Shown in pieces: positions 9,647 through 20,907 of a DNA stretch of 64,000 nucleotides. Source of the DNA: Exophiala sp. HKRS030 (lineage: Eukaryota; Ascomycota; Eurotiomycetes; Chaetothyriales; Herpotrichiellaceae); contig JAHWDD010000002.1 in the NCBI GenBank assembly GCA_023897205.1, positions 3,038,001-3,102,000 of the forward strand. The letters run 5' to 3'. The stretch's first letter is position 1, and each line of letters begins with the position of its first letter. The position numbers and the translations under genes are program-made. The notes under the pieces are model-generated. The model was not told the origin of the DNA, did no database searches, and worked only from the letters and a program-made list of their open reading frames with translations.

Positions 9647-10898
9647 TCAATTCCACACCTTTCCATTATGCACCACGACCACCCTGTTGACTTTGTCGGG
9701 GCTCTCTTGTAGGGTTCCATTGGCCCAGCCCTCGATTCCTTCTTTGAGTAGGCGTTTGTACGTCTCGATTGTGGTTTGTGTAAACCATGCGACATGTGAT
9801 GCTAAAAACACACAAGAGGTGGATGATGATTAGCTGGCTTCTTCTTTTTTTGGTCTTCTCGTCTTGATTTTCTCGTCGACACGGAATAACAATGCTCGAG
9901 GGGTTAGGAAGTGGTGGGAATAGAGGCAGAAGAGAGAAAGTGAAGAAAACGGGTGATTTTAGTGACCAGAACTCACATATCGTCAAATTGGGAACCTCTT
10001 CCTCCCCTTTACTGACATCCGGTGTCAAGGGGCCCGATCCCACGCCGGCAGGTTCGACCTCCAACACATCCGTCGCAGCACCGGCGATCCGGCCCTGTCT
10101 CAAGGCGGTCGCCAGAGCCTTTTCGTTGACGATGCCTCCTCTGGCGACGTTGATGACCAAGGCGTCCCTCCTCATCGCCTTGAATTCTTTCTCCGAAATC
10201 AGGTCCACCGTGTCATCTTCCTTGGGCACACAGACACAGACCACGCTCGCCCGGGCAATCACCTCGTCGAACTTGACCCTGCCGTCGCGGACCACGGAGG
10301 CGTTCTTCCTCTCACTGATCAACACCTCGCCGAAGCCGACGGCCCCGGAGAGCTGTGCGATCCTCTTCCCCAGCGTGCCGTAGCCCATGATCCCCAAAAC
10401 TTCCTGGCGACAACCCATGGGAGGACCGTCGGGCCAGAGTTTCGTCAACGTCCCCCTTTCCCGCCACTCGTCGGTCGTCGTGACCTTGTGGTGGACCTGG
10501 ACCACGCGTTTCCGCGACGCAAAGTACAAGCCCAGAAAGTGTTCGCCCACGGCGTCGACGTTGCCCGCGGGACATTTGGTCACCGTCACCCCCCGGCGCG
10601 CGCAGTCGGCCTTGTCGACCCAGTGGATCCCGACGGCCATGACGGCCAGGCAGCCCAGGTGCGGGGCGCCGTCCATGTCGGAAGGCGTCACGGGCACGAC
10701 GCAGGCGACCACGATGGTGGCGTCGCGGATCCGTTCGGCCACCTGGGCCGGCGTGCTGCGTTGGTGGATGGCGATGGTGTGCGGGAAGTCGAAAGGTGGC
10801 ATGTCGGCGTGAATGCCTTCGAGAACGACGATGTGGTGTTGGGATTTCCCCGGAGGGAGGGGTGGGGGTGTTTGGAAAGGTGCTGTTGGGGTCGCCAT
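9647..10898 (-). CDS. NAD(P)-dependent D-2-hydroxyacid dehydrogenase
   Basis: Exons on the minus strand are 10898-9977 and 9801-9647 (intron GTGAGT..TTTAG), giving 358 residues. The ATG at 10898 starts MATPTAPFQT; the frame is open further upstream but encodes Arg/Ser-rich sequence without similarity. Family marks are the nucleotide-binding GYGTLGKRIAQL (residues 172-183), the catalytic Arg in NVARGGIVNEKAL (R253), the DVLEVEP motif and the catalytic His in SSHVAWFT (H310), which only appears after splicing. Relatives include glyoxylate/hydroxypyruvate reductases and glycerate dehydrogenases; substrate is not clear. The reading stays open into the intron, so an unspliced call would give a wrong C-terminus. 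Confidence 0.87.
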
Positions 10899-11820
10899 GG
10901 CTGACTGTGGTGCGCAGAAAGGCCGTCGAGGCTCTTGAATAAGTCGACGAATACTCGTTGAATATGTGCAAAGAGGGAGGATCCGTGTAGCCCGTCGAGA
11001 CTGAGAGTAGGGTAACACTCTGCTCACTTCCCTGCCCTTCTCCCTGAAAAGTGCCGCACTTTGGGCCGAAGACGTGAAGCTGACAAGAGCCCTGGCTCTC
11101 AATACTCCTCTAGCCAGCCTTGCGTAGCTATCTATCCCAGCGTTTACGCAGATCTGGCAGTTTGATATGCTCGGCTCACGTCGGTGGAGGTTTTCACTCC
11201 GTGCGACCAAAAATAATCGTCGAGACCGTCGCGTATATCTTAAAGGTCAAGTCTGTTGTTTTTTCTCGTCATAAACGACGATATTACTTACCTAGTGAGC
11301 AAATTTGTTGTTTATGAGGAATCTTAGGTACCTTATACAAAAACCCTTGGTTCGTGGCCGTGCCTCGGGTTTAGTGTTTGGTACTCCGTACGCTGACCGA
11401 TATCACTCTGATTCTCCACTTGCGCGCCCTTATCATGACAAGATCTCTCTGATCAGTCTGACAGAGAGACCCACGGCGACCACGGCCACGAACGAAGGGT
11501 TGGTGTGTAGTACGGTTGCAATCTTTTTTTTGTTTTGAACGGTTGAATTTAATATGACCTTTGTTCGAGCCGGGCATAGGAGGTTATGGACATTATGGAC
11601 AATCATCACTGCACCCGTGGTATGTAAATACAATTCTCTTGGTGATTGAAGCCCGGAGCATATGAAACTGTTACTAAGCACTCGTTACGAGGCCCATTAT
11701 TTCATGCCCATCAATACCTTACTGTAGGTGACTAGAACCTCCCGGCTGATGAGTAGATGCTGCTTCATTTCTGTCATACCCAAGTAGGCAATACCTACGT
11801 CTTCCATCTCTTCACATCTA
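10899..11820. other. Intergenic, dehydrogenase promoter and regulator 3' flank
   Basis: 922 bases with no supported gene. It holds one TACTCCGTA word at 11382-11390, a word that recurs elsewhere in this window, and AT-rich sequence near 11520-11560. Confidence 0.4.
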
Positions 11821-14202
11821 TCAGATTGGAAAATGGCCTATACTGTGATACGTCTCGGGAAATCCTGTCCTACCCTGTTCCGACTCCAGGGACACTGGTG
11901 TCGCCGTTGTCGAGCACTGAGGTTGCGGAAGAGTCTCTGATGGTGCGAATGACGGTTGACTGTTCGCACTCAACGCTCCAAATCCAGCTTCTTGTGCCAT
12001 GGTCAACAAAGCTTTCATGACCGCGACGATGGTTTGAACTGCGCGGGATGAGTCGTAATTTCTCGACTGCAGCCAGACGATGTAAGCGCTGCTCAACGAG
12101 TAGAACACCCGAGCTTTGGTGTCTCCCTGATCGTCGGCTGTTGACAATAGGGTGCCACCATCTTCAGACAAGTCCTGTGCGAGTTCGGTACACAAAAAAG
12201 CCGTGGCGAAGAGAAAGTCCTGCATCAACAATGACAGGAATTTCCAACCGTACCGACACAATGGCCCACCGACCTGCGTCTCGAGGTACAACCTCCACTG
12301 GTGTTGGAGGATGGTCAGAGCGGCATCGATACACGTCTTTCGTGATCTCGCGTATTGTGGGATTGTCCTCCCGGCCACCAGGTATCGTTGATGGAGCGCG
12401 ATCTGACTCCTGCTGTAAATGACACCCAGGAACATACTCCGGACGTTACAGAATGAACCGTACATGTAACCCTTTTGTGACAGAGGCGAACCGTTCTCAT
12501 TCGTCTCCCACAACGACGCGACAGATTCATAAGTTTGTGTGAGCGAATCGTCGAGTCTCAGCACTTCATTCAACGGTGGCGACTTGAGTGCATTACAAAG
12601 TTCCGTGACACTGTTGGCCACCGAGAGGAGCCTGGTCTTGTCTGTGTGGAATCGAGCCGTCGTCCTTGCGGATATCGGTCTTTCCAGAGGCAACTCGACC
12701 ATGTTGGTGTCGAAATCTTCTCCCTCCAAATTGTGTGGCTCTGCCGTGTCATACTGCGACCGAGAGATCATTCGTGGTAGTCCGAATTGTGAAGCCAAGT
12801 AGATATCCCACTGAACGATCATCAGCCAAACCCTGCGTCTGGTCTCGGCTTGAAACGGGGACACATTGGGAAAATGTGAGCCATCACGATGATAACCCGA
12901 CTTCAGGGCGATGCGCACGATGAGTCCCCAGAGCGCATAGGTCGCACTCGTCGTCTCCGTGTAGTCACCGGACAAGTACTCTGCCAGGAGGTGGAGCAGT
13001 AGCGTCTCGACTGTGTACGGCGGTCCATCCAAATAGTTTCCCAACAATAGGCACTGGGTACTTCTCATGTGGAATGTCGTGATCAATTGCTGAGGATTGG
13101 ATGTTGCGACTTGTAACCTGCGTGCCTCGTCGGAGGAGAATTGTTGGTACTGTATGGCCAAGCACATCAAGCTGAACAAGCAACCTATCCATATGATTGA
13201 AGTCGAGTCCGGATCGTCCCAGAATTGGAGATACTGTGCGCACTCATGTCAGCATGATATTTGCACAATGAAATGAAAGCTATCATCTCTACCTCTTTGC
13301 GGAAAGTTGGAACATGCAAGATCACTGACTACCAGTCAGCCAATATACTTGTCAAGGGGGGATCAACAGAGAACTCACTGCATTCATTGTCCGTGTTGAT
13401 GAACGATTCCTGTATGAGTATATCCACCGTGTCTTTGGGAGGGATAGCTGCCATGATCTCTGCACGGTCTACGCGCTGGACGATTCCCGACAGTGGTCCT
13501 GGCATCTGTGGCTTTGCAGTTTGTGCCTCTTTGGGTACCTGAGAGATGTCCCCTATCATGTCCTGGAACCCAGGGATCTGTGCAGCGTCAATCATTGTGT
13601 GTCCCAATAGTGTCGCAGGCATGCATACACTTTCCAACAATGCTCTCCAGTGTGCATTGCCCACATACGTTACGCTCGAATTGGACCACTCGATATGTCC
13701 AGCCGCGTCAGGAAGAGCTACTTCGGATACTCCAAGTGCTTGCGCGCTTGACGTGCCGGGATATGATGATGTTGTCGCTGGATGCTCAGTGATTGGAGCA
13801 CTCGTCCGACCACTTTTCGTCGCGTCATTCAGAGCGTCCATCAGCATCACCACCTGATCCTCGAGTTGCTTGACTCGGTCACGAACGGTCGGTCCCAGCA
13901 CTTGCGGCGCCAGTGGCTGCGATGATGAAGATTTGGAAGACCTGCCATGAGGGTAATGGCACGTTTCGGCAAAGCCACGATGTGTACAGTTGTGACAGGG
14001 CAGTTTGCGATCACATCTCAATCTATGCCAATAAGAATCAAGCGCCATGTTAAAGGGGAAGCCGCCCAGCTTACTTTCGTTCTCTACATAAATTGCAGGA
14101 CAACTGAGGTTTCTCTCTGCGCCGGCGTGCGGCTTTAAGATCCTCTGCTGAAGGGTCCGCGGCGGTCCCTCGCAGAGACTCTGGTGTATCGGTGACTGCC
14201 AT
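11821..14202 (-). CDS. Zn2Cys6 transcription factor with fungal-specific regulatory domain
   Basis: Exons on the minus strand are 14202-14075, 14022-13379, 13324-13293 and 13233-11821, giving 738 residues. The zinc cluster is split by intron 1: CNLCRERK joins LRCDRKLPCHNC, then AETCHYP, giving the six cysteines. A coiled linker (VRDRVKQLEDQVVMLMDAL) follows, as in dimerising regulators. The third exon is only 32 bases and supplies MILHVPTFRKE; it joins YLQFWDDPDS to build the start of the fungal_trans region (PF04082-like), which continues with TYALWGLIVRIALKSGYHRDGS and ETRRRVWLMIVQWD. The protein is nuclear by family. It lies just downstream of an MFS permease on the same strand, which may be its target; this is inference. 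Confidence 0.85.
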
Positions 14203-14508
14203 GGTACTATAGATGAAGACTCCATGACCATACTGTGTCAGCCTGAGAAGCGTGAAGACAGTCTGGACATATTTAAATACACAGTCTGTGCTGGTGTCGA
14301 TACAATGTTCCTCCGCGCCGTCATCATGATATCCGACCATCCGACCCTCCGAGCTGACCAATCAGATGATAAGAAACCACATCACGTCGATGACAATGGT
14401 GGGCAACGATTAGAGGTACTTCATTCTTGGATCCGTATGTTCAAGTCAAACTAGAACTTTCTTCTTGGAACAGTGACTGTTACTATCGCAGATACTACCA
14501 CTAGCCAG
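14203..14508. other. Intergenic, regulator promoter
   Basis: 306 bases between the permease stop and the regulator start, both minus strand. No clear motif is seen. Confidence 0.35.
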
Positions 14509-16047
14509 CTATAATTTCTCCTCGCCACTGATTGTCTCCTTCTCAAGTTCTTCAGATACGGTTTGTCCACCAGCAGTAACGGGCGTAGTCTTCCTGTACT
14601 TCCTTTCGATAATTTGCAAACCACATGTCCAGATGGCCATTGCAATACTGACCGCTATCATGGCCCACATACCACGCTGTCACTCAAGTTAGTCACATGT
14701 TCCGGAGACAAAACAACGATGCATGACTTACGGTAAATTTGGGTGCGAAATCAGCAGAATAGAAGACAATTGACCACCACGCATTGACGGCGTTGCTTCC
14801 AAGATTCATGCATGCAATCACGATAGCTCGAAGCGAGTCTTCTTCATATCTCAAGGCATCATTCGCCCAGGCGAAGAATGTTGCTTGGCACGCGTACACC
14901 GAACCCGCCCAGTAATAGGCCCCAAAATGCCCGGCGACAGTCGTCGATGGTGCGAGTATGATGGCAGAAGTAATGATACCAGTGGTGGCGATCCAGTAAG
15001 CCACCAAATATCTCTTGCCGCCATAGAAATCGGTAAGGGTGGCCCAGAAAAGGGTCGATACAATGCCGACGGCGGGAACTCCGGTAGGGTAGTTGTTGAG
15101 TTGGTATACGCTGTAATTTTCCGACGGCTCGGCTTTCATGTACAATGCCAACAAACTATTGGAGCTGAAACTCTCCGTTTCTCCTGCAATGATCCAAAGC
15201 ACCACAAAGCCATAAAACTGCCAAGATTTGAAGACTCGCTTCACAAACGATAGCGATATTGGCTTTTGCTCCGGCACTTCGGGCACTCTTGACAAGGCCA
15301 GAGCTCGTTCTTCGGCGGACAGATATGGCGCGGTTGTCGTTGAGGGAGTATCAGGAAACAGTAAAAAGCCGTAGACAGCGACTGGCAGGGTAATTAATCC
15401 ATCAATAATGAAAAGCCATTTCCACCCGGCGAGTCCTTGAAGACCATTCATGCTCTTGTAGATACCAGCTTGAATGAAGCCGCCAAACATTGTTCCAGCC
15501 AAACCGGAAGAAGTGAAGATGCCACTTCTCTTGCCCAACTCACTCTCGGTATACCACGAACCCAGGATGTAATGAGTGCCGATAAATGTACTGGACTCTG
15601 CAACACCCACGAAGAATCGAATCGCCATTATATGTTCAGGTTTGCGTGCTGCCGCCGTGACCATGGTGAGGGCGGCCCAAAGAACAGTCATGGAAGGAAA
15701 GAATATCCTCGGCCTGATGTAGTAAAGAGCCAAGTTACATGGCACCATGCCACTGTGACAAGCGTTAGTTCTGCCCACGAACAAATAATCTAGGTCCAAA
15801 CATCGTACACTATATAGCCACATGTAAATATGGTGGTGATCTGGGTCAATTGGTTGCCCTTGAAACCAAGGTCTTCTTCCATGCCCGAGACATATGCTTG
15901 AGTCAAGTTCGACCTGTCAAGATAGTTGAAAAAGTACATCAAGCAGCAGAAAGATAGGATAAACCAGTCAACCTTGCGGACAAGCTTCCTCTCTTCAGGC
16001 GACTTGTCGGACCAGAGGTACGCCCGGAGAGATCTTGACCCAACCAT
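14509..16047 (-). CDS. MFS permease, anion:cation symporter (Dal5/allantoate-like)
   Basis: Exons on the minus strand are 16047-15809, 15752-14732 and 14676-14509, giving 475 residues. The N-terminus has EERKLVRKVDWFILSFCCLMYF and NYLDRSNLTQAYVSGM, the hallmark of the ACS/Dal5 family (D-R-x-N). Splicing gives GYIVGMVPCNLALYYIRPR. Further marks are RFFVGVAESSTFIGTHY, LGKRSGIFTSSGLAG, GWKWLFIIDG and the long central loop PDTPSTTTAPYLSAEE. The last exon supplies the twelfth helix (MWAMIAVSIAMAIWTCGLQI) and a charged tail. Relatives import allantoate, nicotinate, pantothenate, biotin or other organic anions; the substrate cannot be read here. The next gene on the same strand is a Zn2Cys6 regulator. 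Confidence 0.87.
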
Positions 16048-16844
16048 GGTGAGGTTCGGAGAAGGTGGAATAATCAGATCGAGTTACAAAGCTCCAATCT
16101 TCGATGCGCGGAGCCTTGTCTATGATCAGAAAAAGAACTCGAAACTGTATAGCTTTCTCTGGTACATGCGGTATTGAGGGCCGACTGGTCTGATTAAGAC
16201 ATGCTCATCAAGAGCCGCGGCGAGATGCCTGCCGAGGCTGGGCGCATAGAGGTCGACATTCTGCTTTCCGTATGTCAGGGATTCGTGAAGCGGGGAGGAG
16301 GTTTAAGGGAAAGATAAAAGATCAACAGGGTATTGGCCATAACAGAGAGTTTTTTCTACAGCCGTCAACCGACACAATGTCATTGGTAAATGAATCAAAA
16401 GCCGATGTGACGCTGATCACAGCCAAGATCACCACAAGGATCCCGATATCGAGTCCTTACCTAGATGAGCGTAGACGTGAGGTTGATAATCTCATAGATC
16501 ACAAGTGGTGTATCGTAGAACTGCGTGCAGTGTCGAAGATCCATCTATCAATGTGCACTGTACGAGTATGAGTAGCTCAATGCTTGTTCAGTCAAGTATT
16601 GTTCATTATGTGCAGTAACAGTACGGTGTACAACAGTGCCGTCGGCCTAACATGGTTTAGTGCAATCATTCAGCCTTGTCATCTCCGCAGTACAGCCTTG
16701 CGCCTCCAAATGACATTGCATCTGTCTCCGAATCGCATCCACATCAATCTTGGACCGATTCTACGAGTACAGCATGCGACTGAACCGACGCACAAGGCGA
16801 TCCTCCCAATTCGGATCTTTCTGTCCTATTGGGTGGTGAGCAAC
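16048..16844. other. Divergent promoter region
   Basis: 797 bases between the permease start and the CCDC174-like start. The CCDC174 frame is open back to 16584 but without homology. No element is clear. Confidence 0.35.
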
Positions 16845-17849
16845 ATGTCCGACGGGCTCTATGGCGTCAAGCAGGCCTCCAAAACCAAAGCCAAAGAAAT
16901 ATCCTCCTCCACGTCGCTCGCCTTTTCCACAAACCTCGCATCACTAATCTCGAGTTCCTCTTCATCAAAAAACAAGTCCACTTCTGGGCGACCTAGACCT
17001 GCGAAAGACAAATCAGACATCTTCACAGCGCACAACAAGAACGTCAACAAACGCTCTGCCGCCGATCTCGAAGATAATGAACAGCGCCACAAAACAAGAG
17101 ATGACATCGGCTCCGTCGATGCTGCGGAGCTGCACAGGTCCAAGAGGAAGATGGAAGACAAAGTTAGACTATACAATGCCATGAAGCGCGGTGAATACAT
17201 TGGTCGAGAAGACTACGACGAGCGAGGACTTGTAGACTTTGATCGGAAATGGGCCGAAACTCAAGCAAAAGGGCAAGCCAGTGACTCTGACGCTTCTGAT
17301 TCAGAGGACGCTGGGACCGATGATGACGACATCGTTGAATACTTTGACGAATTCGGTCGGTTGCGGAAAGGAACAAAGGCACAGGCTGCGCGAGAAGAGA
17401 GGAGGAAGAGGGTACAAGCTAACGCGGCCGAAGAAGAAGAACGCATGTCCGCGAGACCTTCAATGCCAACAAACGTCCTCTACGGAGATACCATCCAGCA
17501 CTCTGCATTCAATCCCGAACAGGACGTTGCGGATCGGATGGCAGAAATTGCGAAGAAACGTGATAAATCTGCCACCCCGCCACCAGATTTGCATTTCGAT
17601 GCCAACGCCGAGATCAGGACGAAGGGCACCGGCTTTTACGCTTTTAGTCAGGATTCGGACCAGAGGCAGAAGGAAATGGACGCCTTGGAGAAGGAAAGAA
17701 AAGAGACTGAGCGTATACGTCAGGAACGTGAAGAAAAGAAAGAACAGCGACGAAAGGAAATTGAAGAAAGACGCAAAATCATCGCCGAGCAGAGAGCCAA
17801 GGCTCAAACAGACAAGTTTCTGGCCAGCTTGGACATTGAAGGAGTATGA
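16845..17849 (+). CDS. CCDC174-like (DUF4078) coiled-coil nuclear protein
   Basis: Single exon, 334 residues from the ATG at 16845 (ACATGTCCGACGG), where the conserved N-terminus MSDGLYGVKQ starts. Features: Ser-rich low-complexity segment (about 20-50), AHNKNVNKRSAADLE, VRLYNAMKRGEYIG and GLVDFDRKWAE (family core), acidic DSDASDSEDAGTDDDDIVEYFDEFGRLRKG, then FDANAEIRTKGTGFYAFSQD and a highly charged Glu/Arg/Lys coiled coil to residue ~325. FDEFGRxR and the GTGFYxFS segment are the marks of CCDC174/DUF4078. Animal CCDC174 associates with exon-junction/spliceosomal proteins; a fungal role is not established. Confidence 0.8.
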   Translation: MSDGLYGVKQASKTKAKEISSSTSLAFSTNLASLISSSSSSKNKSTSGRPRPAKDKSDIFTAHNKNVNKRSAADLEDNEQRHKTRDDIGSVDAAELHRSKRKMEDKVRLYNAMKRGEYIGREDYDERGLVDFDRKWAETQAKGQASDSDASDSEDAGTDDDDIVEYFDEFGRLRKGTKAQAAREERRKRVQANAAEEEERMSARPSMPTNVLYGDTIQHSAFNPEQDVADRMAEIAKKRDKSATPPPDLHFDANAEIRTKGTGFYAFSQDSDQRQKEMDALEKERKETERIRQEREEKKEQRRKEIEERRKIIAEQRAKAQTDKFLASLDIEGV

Positions 17850-18188
17850 GCATGGTTCAGGTCATCTGCGGTTATCCTTCTCGTGCAAGTGACGAACATA
17901 TTAATGCCGACCTACACCAACACGGAACCACTGGGGAAATTTAACCTGGCGGCCAAAGGTCACTGCTTACGGATCTTGTGAGGGCGGTGAGCATTTGTAC
18001 TTCTCAGCAATATCGACCGGGGACTCGGCGTTCAACAGAGACCTCGACGAGTCTGGCTGTAAATGCCGCATACTACTGCGTCCCTCTACATCTATTGCAT
18101 GGCAAACCGAGACCCAATTCAAACCAGCCTGTCTATTATTCCTCACGGTCAACGGCCCTTGGGCAAGCCTCCGTCCATAAGTCCAACC
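17850..18188. other. Convergent 3' flanks
   Basis: 339 bases between the stops of the CCDC174-like gene and the Baeyer-Villiger gene. No feature is seen. Confidence 0.35.
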
Positions 18189-20907
18189 TCATTTTGGACA
18201 GTCCTCCCTTCGATCTAGTGCAGTAGCACCCGGCTCCTTCAAGTAGTACGCAAGATCGGCACCTTCTTCATCCTCCAACTTTGTCCGGCCGTTGCCCAGG
18301 AAGCTGAACCTGTTGGTCGTCAAGTACTTGATGTCAAAGTCCTCCCATCGAGGTGAGGCCATCAACTCGAGATAGTGAAGAGAAGAACCAGGCCAAGGTC
18401 CCCAGACCTTGCCATCCTTCTGACCATTCTTGTACCTGCACCACGATCAAGGAAAACGGCAAATGTTAGTCTTTCAAGCGCCAATATAATCCCCGGGCTA
18501 TAATAGAGTCATGTGACAGTACTCGGAAGATCACCTGGAGTAAAGAGGTGTAAAAGAGGTAGACAAGATGAAACGTACCACGATGCACATGAACCTGTCC
18601 AGACTAGATCCGCCATCAGCGAATCCTTGTACTCTTGGAAATCGTCGACGGCGTTTTGTGAAGGCGCTAGGCTCTTGATGCTAGCATACGCAATCTTCTT
18701 TGCGGCCGTGAAGGCGTATTTGATATTCGCTTCAAGGCAGGGGATCAAGCAACCGTTGGCCAGAGGGAAATTTGGCCCGCTGATGACTACAGAACATGCA
18801 TTTTGGTCGTTAGCAAAACTCATTGTTAATTTGTCCAAATCATTTGAATCGTGACTTGTGGATCACCTCGAAGAGAGAGATACGGGTTTGACGAGAGTGT
18901 ATACTGACTAAAGTAATTGGGCATTCCAGCCGCCGTGACCGAGAGGTACGATCTGGGTTCTGATCTCCAGAGATCGCGCAAGTCCTGTTTGTCGTAGCCG
19001 AGCACGGGGAATGCAGGCTTGAAAGAGGTATCGAATCCCGTGGCACAAATCAAGGCCTCGACCTCGACGATGGTTCCATCTTTCATCTTGAGACCCTGCG
19101 GCACGACACCGATGATCTCATCGTTCCTGACGGTGACGTTGTGAGATGCCAAAGCTTCGAGATATCCGTGGCCCTGTGGTGAAAAGCCCGAAGAGAGGAG
19201 AGGTCAGCACTTTTTTCATTCTTCTTTTTTCATAACAGGTCTTCCTTGGGGCTACACATCGGACTTCAGAGAGACGACAAAGGAAGACATACCGGGGTGA
19301 CACGACGACATCCAACCTCGAATTCAGGCACTAGGAAAAAAATGCTTTGTTAGCGACGCACACGCAACGCTCTAACTCTGCACTAGCAGAGAGTGCTGGA
19401 CACATTGGATCAAGGGACTGCTCGCAGGTGTGCGTATGTACATGGGGCAGAGAATGGGGGCTCACCAATCTTGCTAATGAGATCCTCCCTGTTGTTCAAC
19501 CGTTCCTTCATGGTCTTTGTGAAGTTTTCAAACGCGGTCTTTTGCAAATCCGAATCCTTGTACTGCATGGCGAAGAAGTTGTTCATGGTACTTTCCACTT
19601 GCTTACGATACTTGAGAAACCCGCCCTTGTCCTTTTCCCACTTGTTCTTTTGTATCTCTGAAAAAAAGGCCGTTCTCCCTTCGGGAGCAAACTCGGCGGC
19701 GAATTCAGGAGTGATCCACGTTTTGGACCTGTTGATGGAAGTCATGTGTTTTACCTCTGCAAAAATACTTGTCAGCATTTTTGAAGATATGATACGTTCT
19801 TCCCCCAAGGGTGAACGAATTGTAGTCCATGTGGACAGGATGGGGATCGCTGTTGTTGTTCTCAAGTGGTGGGCACGAAAGGGGAAAAAAAGGGAGGGGC
19901 CAAGATACAAAACGTACTCGGTTGAAGTTGAGGAACTATTTGAATGGCAGAACTTCCAGAACCTATAATAGCGACAGTCTTGTCCTGAAAGTCATAACTG
20001 TCGTCCCAAGAAGCCGAGTGAAGTAATTTCCCCTGAAAGTCATGGAGACCTGGAATTTCGGGCCATTTCCAGTTGCTGCCACACAAGTAAGCAAGTTGTT
20101 TCTCAAGGTCTCTCTCCCCTCGACATGTTTTCTTCTTCTTTTTCGATGGATACAAGGATGACTTTGGAAGAATGGGGGGTTTTCGCAAACCATACTTTAG
20201 AAACCCAGCTCCATTGATGAATATCTCTCCCTCATCTTGGGTGGAAGTGTTGTTTTCCAGATTCGTGATCTCGACCACCCATTTTCCTTTCTGTTCATCC
20301 CATGTGGCAGAGGTGACCTTGTGGTTGAGTTTCACGAACTCGGACACTCCATAAGCCACGGCTCGACCTTTGAAGTAGTCGAAGAGTTCAACAGACCCAA
20401 CATAAGCCCGACTCCAGCGTGGGTTGCCTTCCCATGAATACGTATATGCATGCGCAGGTACGTCACAAGCGCACCTGAAATAAGATTCATAAGTTAGTTT
20501 CTGTGATCTCCAGTCATTGTGCAGAGGTGTGTGTGTGTGTGTGTGTGTGTGTCTGTGTGTGTGACACTAAAAGGGCTACGGCTAGCCTTTCGGTCAGAGC
20601 CATATGATGGAACTACGTACCCTGGATAACGATTCTCCAACCAAGTCCCAGTCACATCAGCATTCTTCTCATAGATAGTAAGATTGACGTCTCGATCAGG
20701 AAACATTTCTTTGTATAATTTGACGGCGGCAATTCCGGAAACTCCTGCCCCAACCATGATCATGCGAAGAGGTCGACCTTGTCCTAGACGGTGGTTGGCA
20801 TAATGAAACTTGGTCGATGACCCGTTGGTGAGCCCGTTTATTACACCATTGACATGTGGCTCGTCATGTTGAGATTCCCCATTCGTGCTGGATGGAGGCC
20901 CAGCCAT
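18189..20907 (-). CDS. Flavin-containing Baeyer-Villiger monooxygenase
   Basis: Eight exons on the minus strand: 20907-20621, 20474-20196, 20075-19918, 19756-19466, 19330-19293, 19173-18909, 18786-18579 and 18435-18189; product 590 residues. Joining restores RYPGCACDVPAHAYTYSWEG, GAGFLNNWKWPEIPG and AAGMPNYFIISGPNFPLANG. The FAD site MVGAGVSGIAAV is at about 51-62, the family fingerprint FxGxxxHxxxW is FQGKLLHSASW (about 200-212), and the second dinucleotide site is VAIIGSGSSAIQ. Class I BVMOs use NADPH and O2 to insert oxygen next to a ketone, giving an ester or lactone. Exon 5 is only 38 bases. An in-frame ATG at 21045 would add 46 residues with no similarity; 20907 is preferred. It lies beside a Zn2Cys6 regulator and the catabolic block. 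Substrate unknown. Confidence 0.88.
20527..20563. repeat. (GT)n microsatellite inside BVMO intron 1
   Basis: About 18 GT units with one C interruption at 20553. It lies in the 146-base first intron (20475-20620) on the non-coding side of the BVMO gene. Confidence 0.9.

Noticed and set aside
16584..16844. In-frame upstream extension of the CCDC174-like protein
   Set aside because: The conserved N-terminus begins at 16845, and the upstream residues have no similarity.
20527..20563. GT repeat considered as a CRISPR or satellite array
   Set aside because: It is a simple dinucleotide run inside an intron with no spacers.
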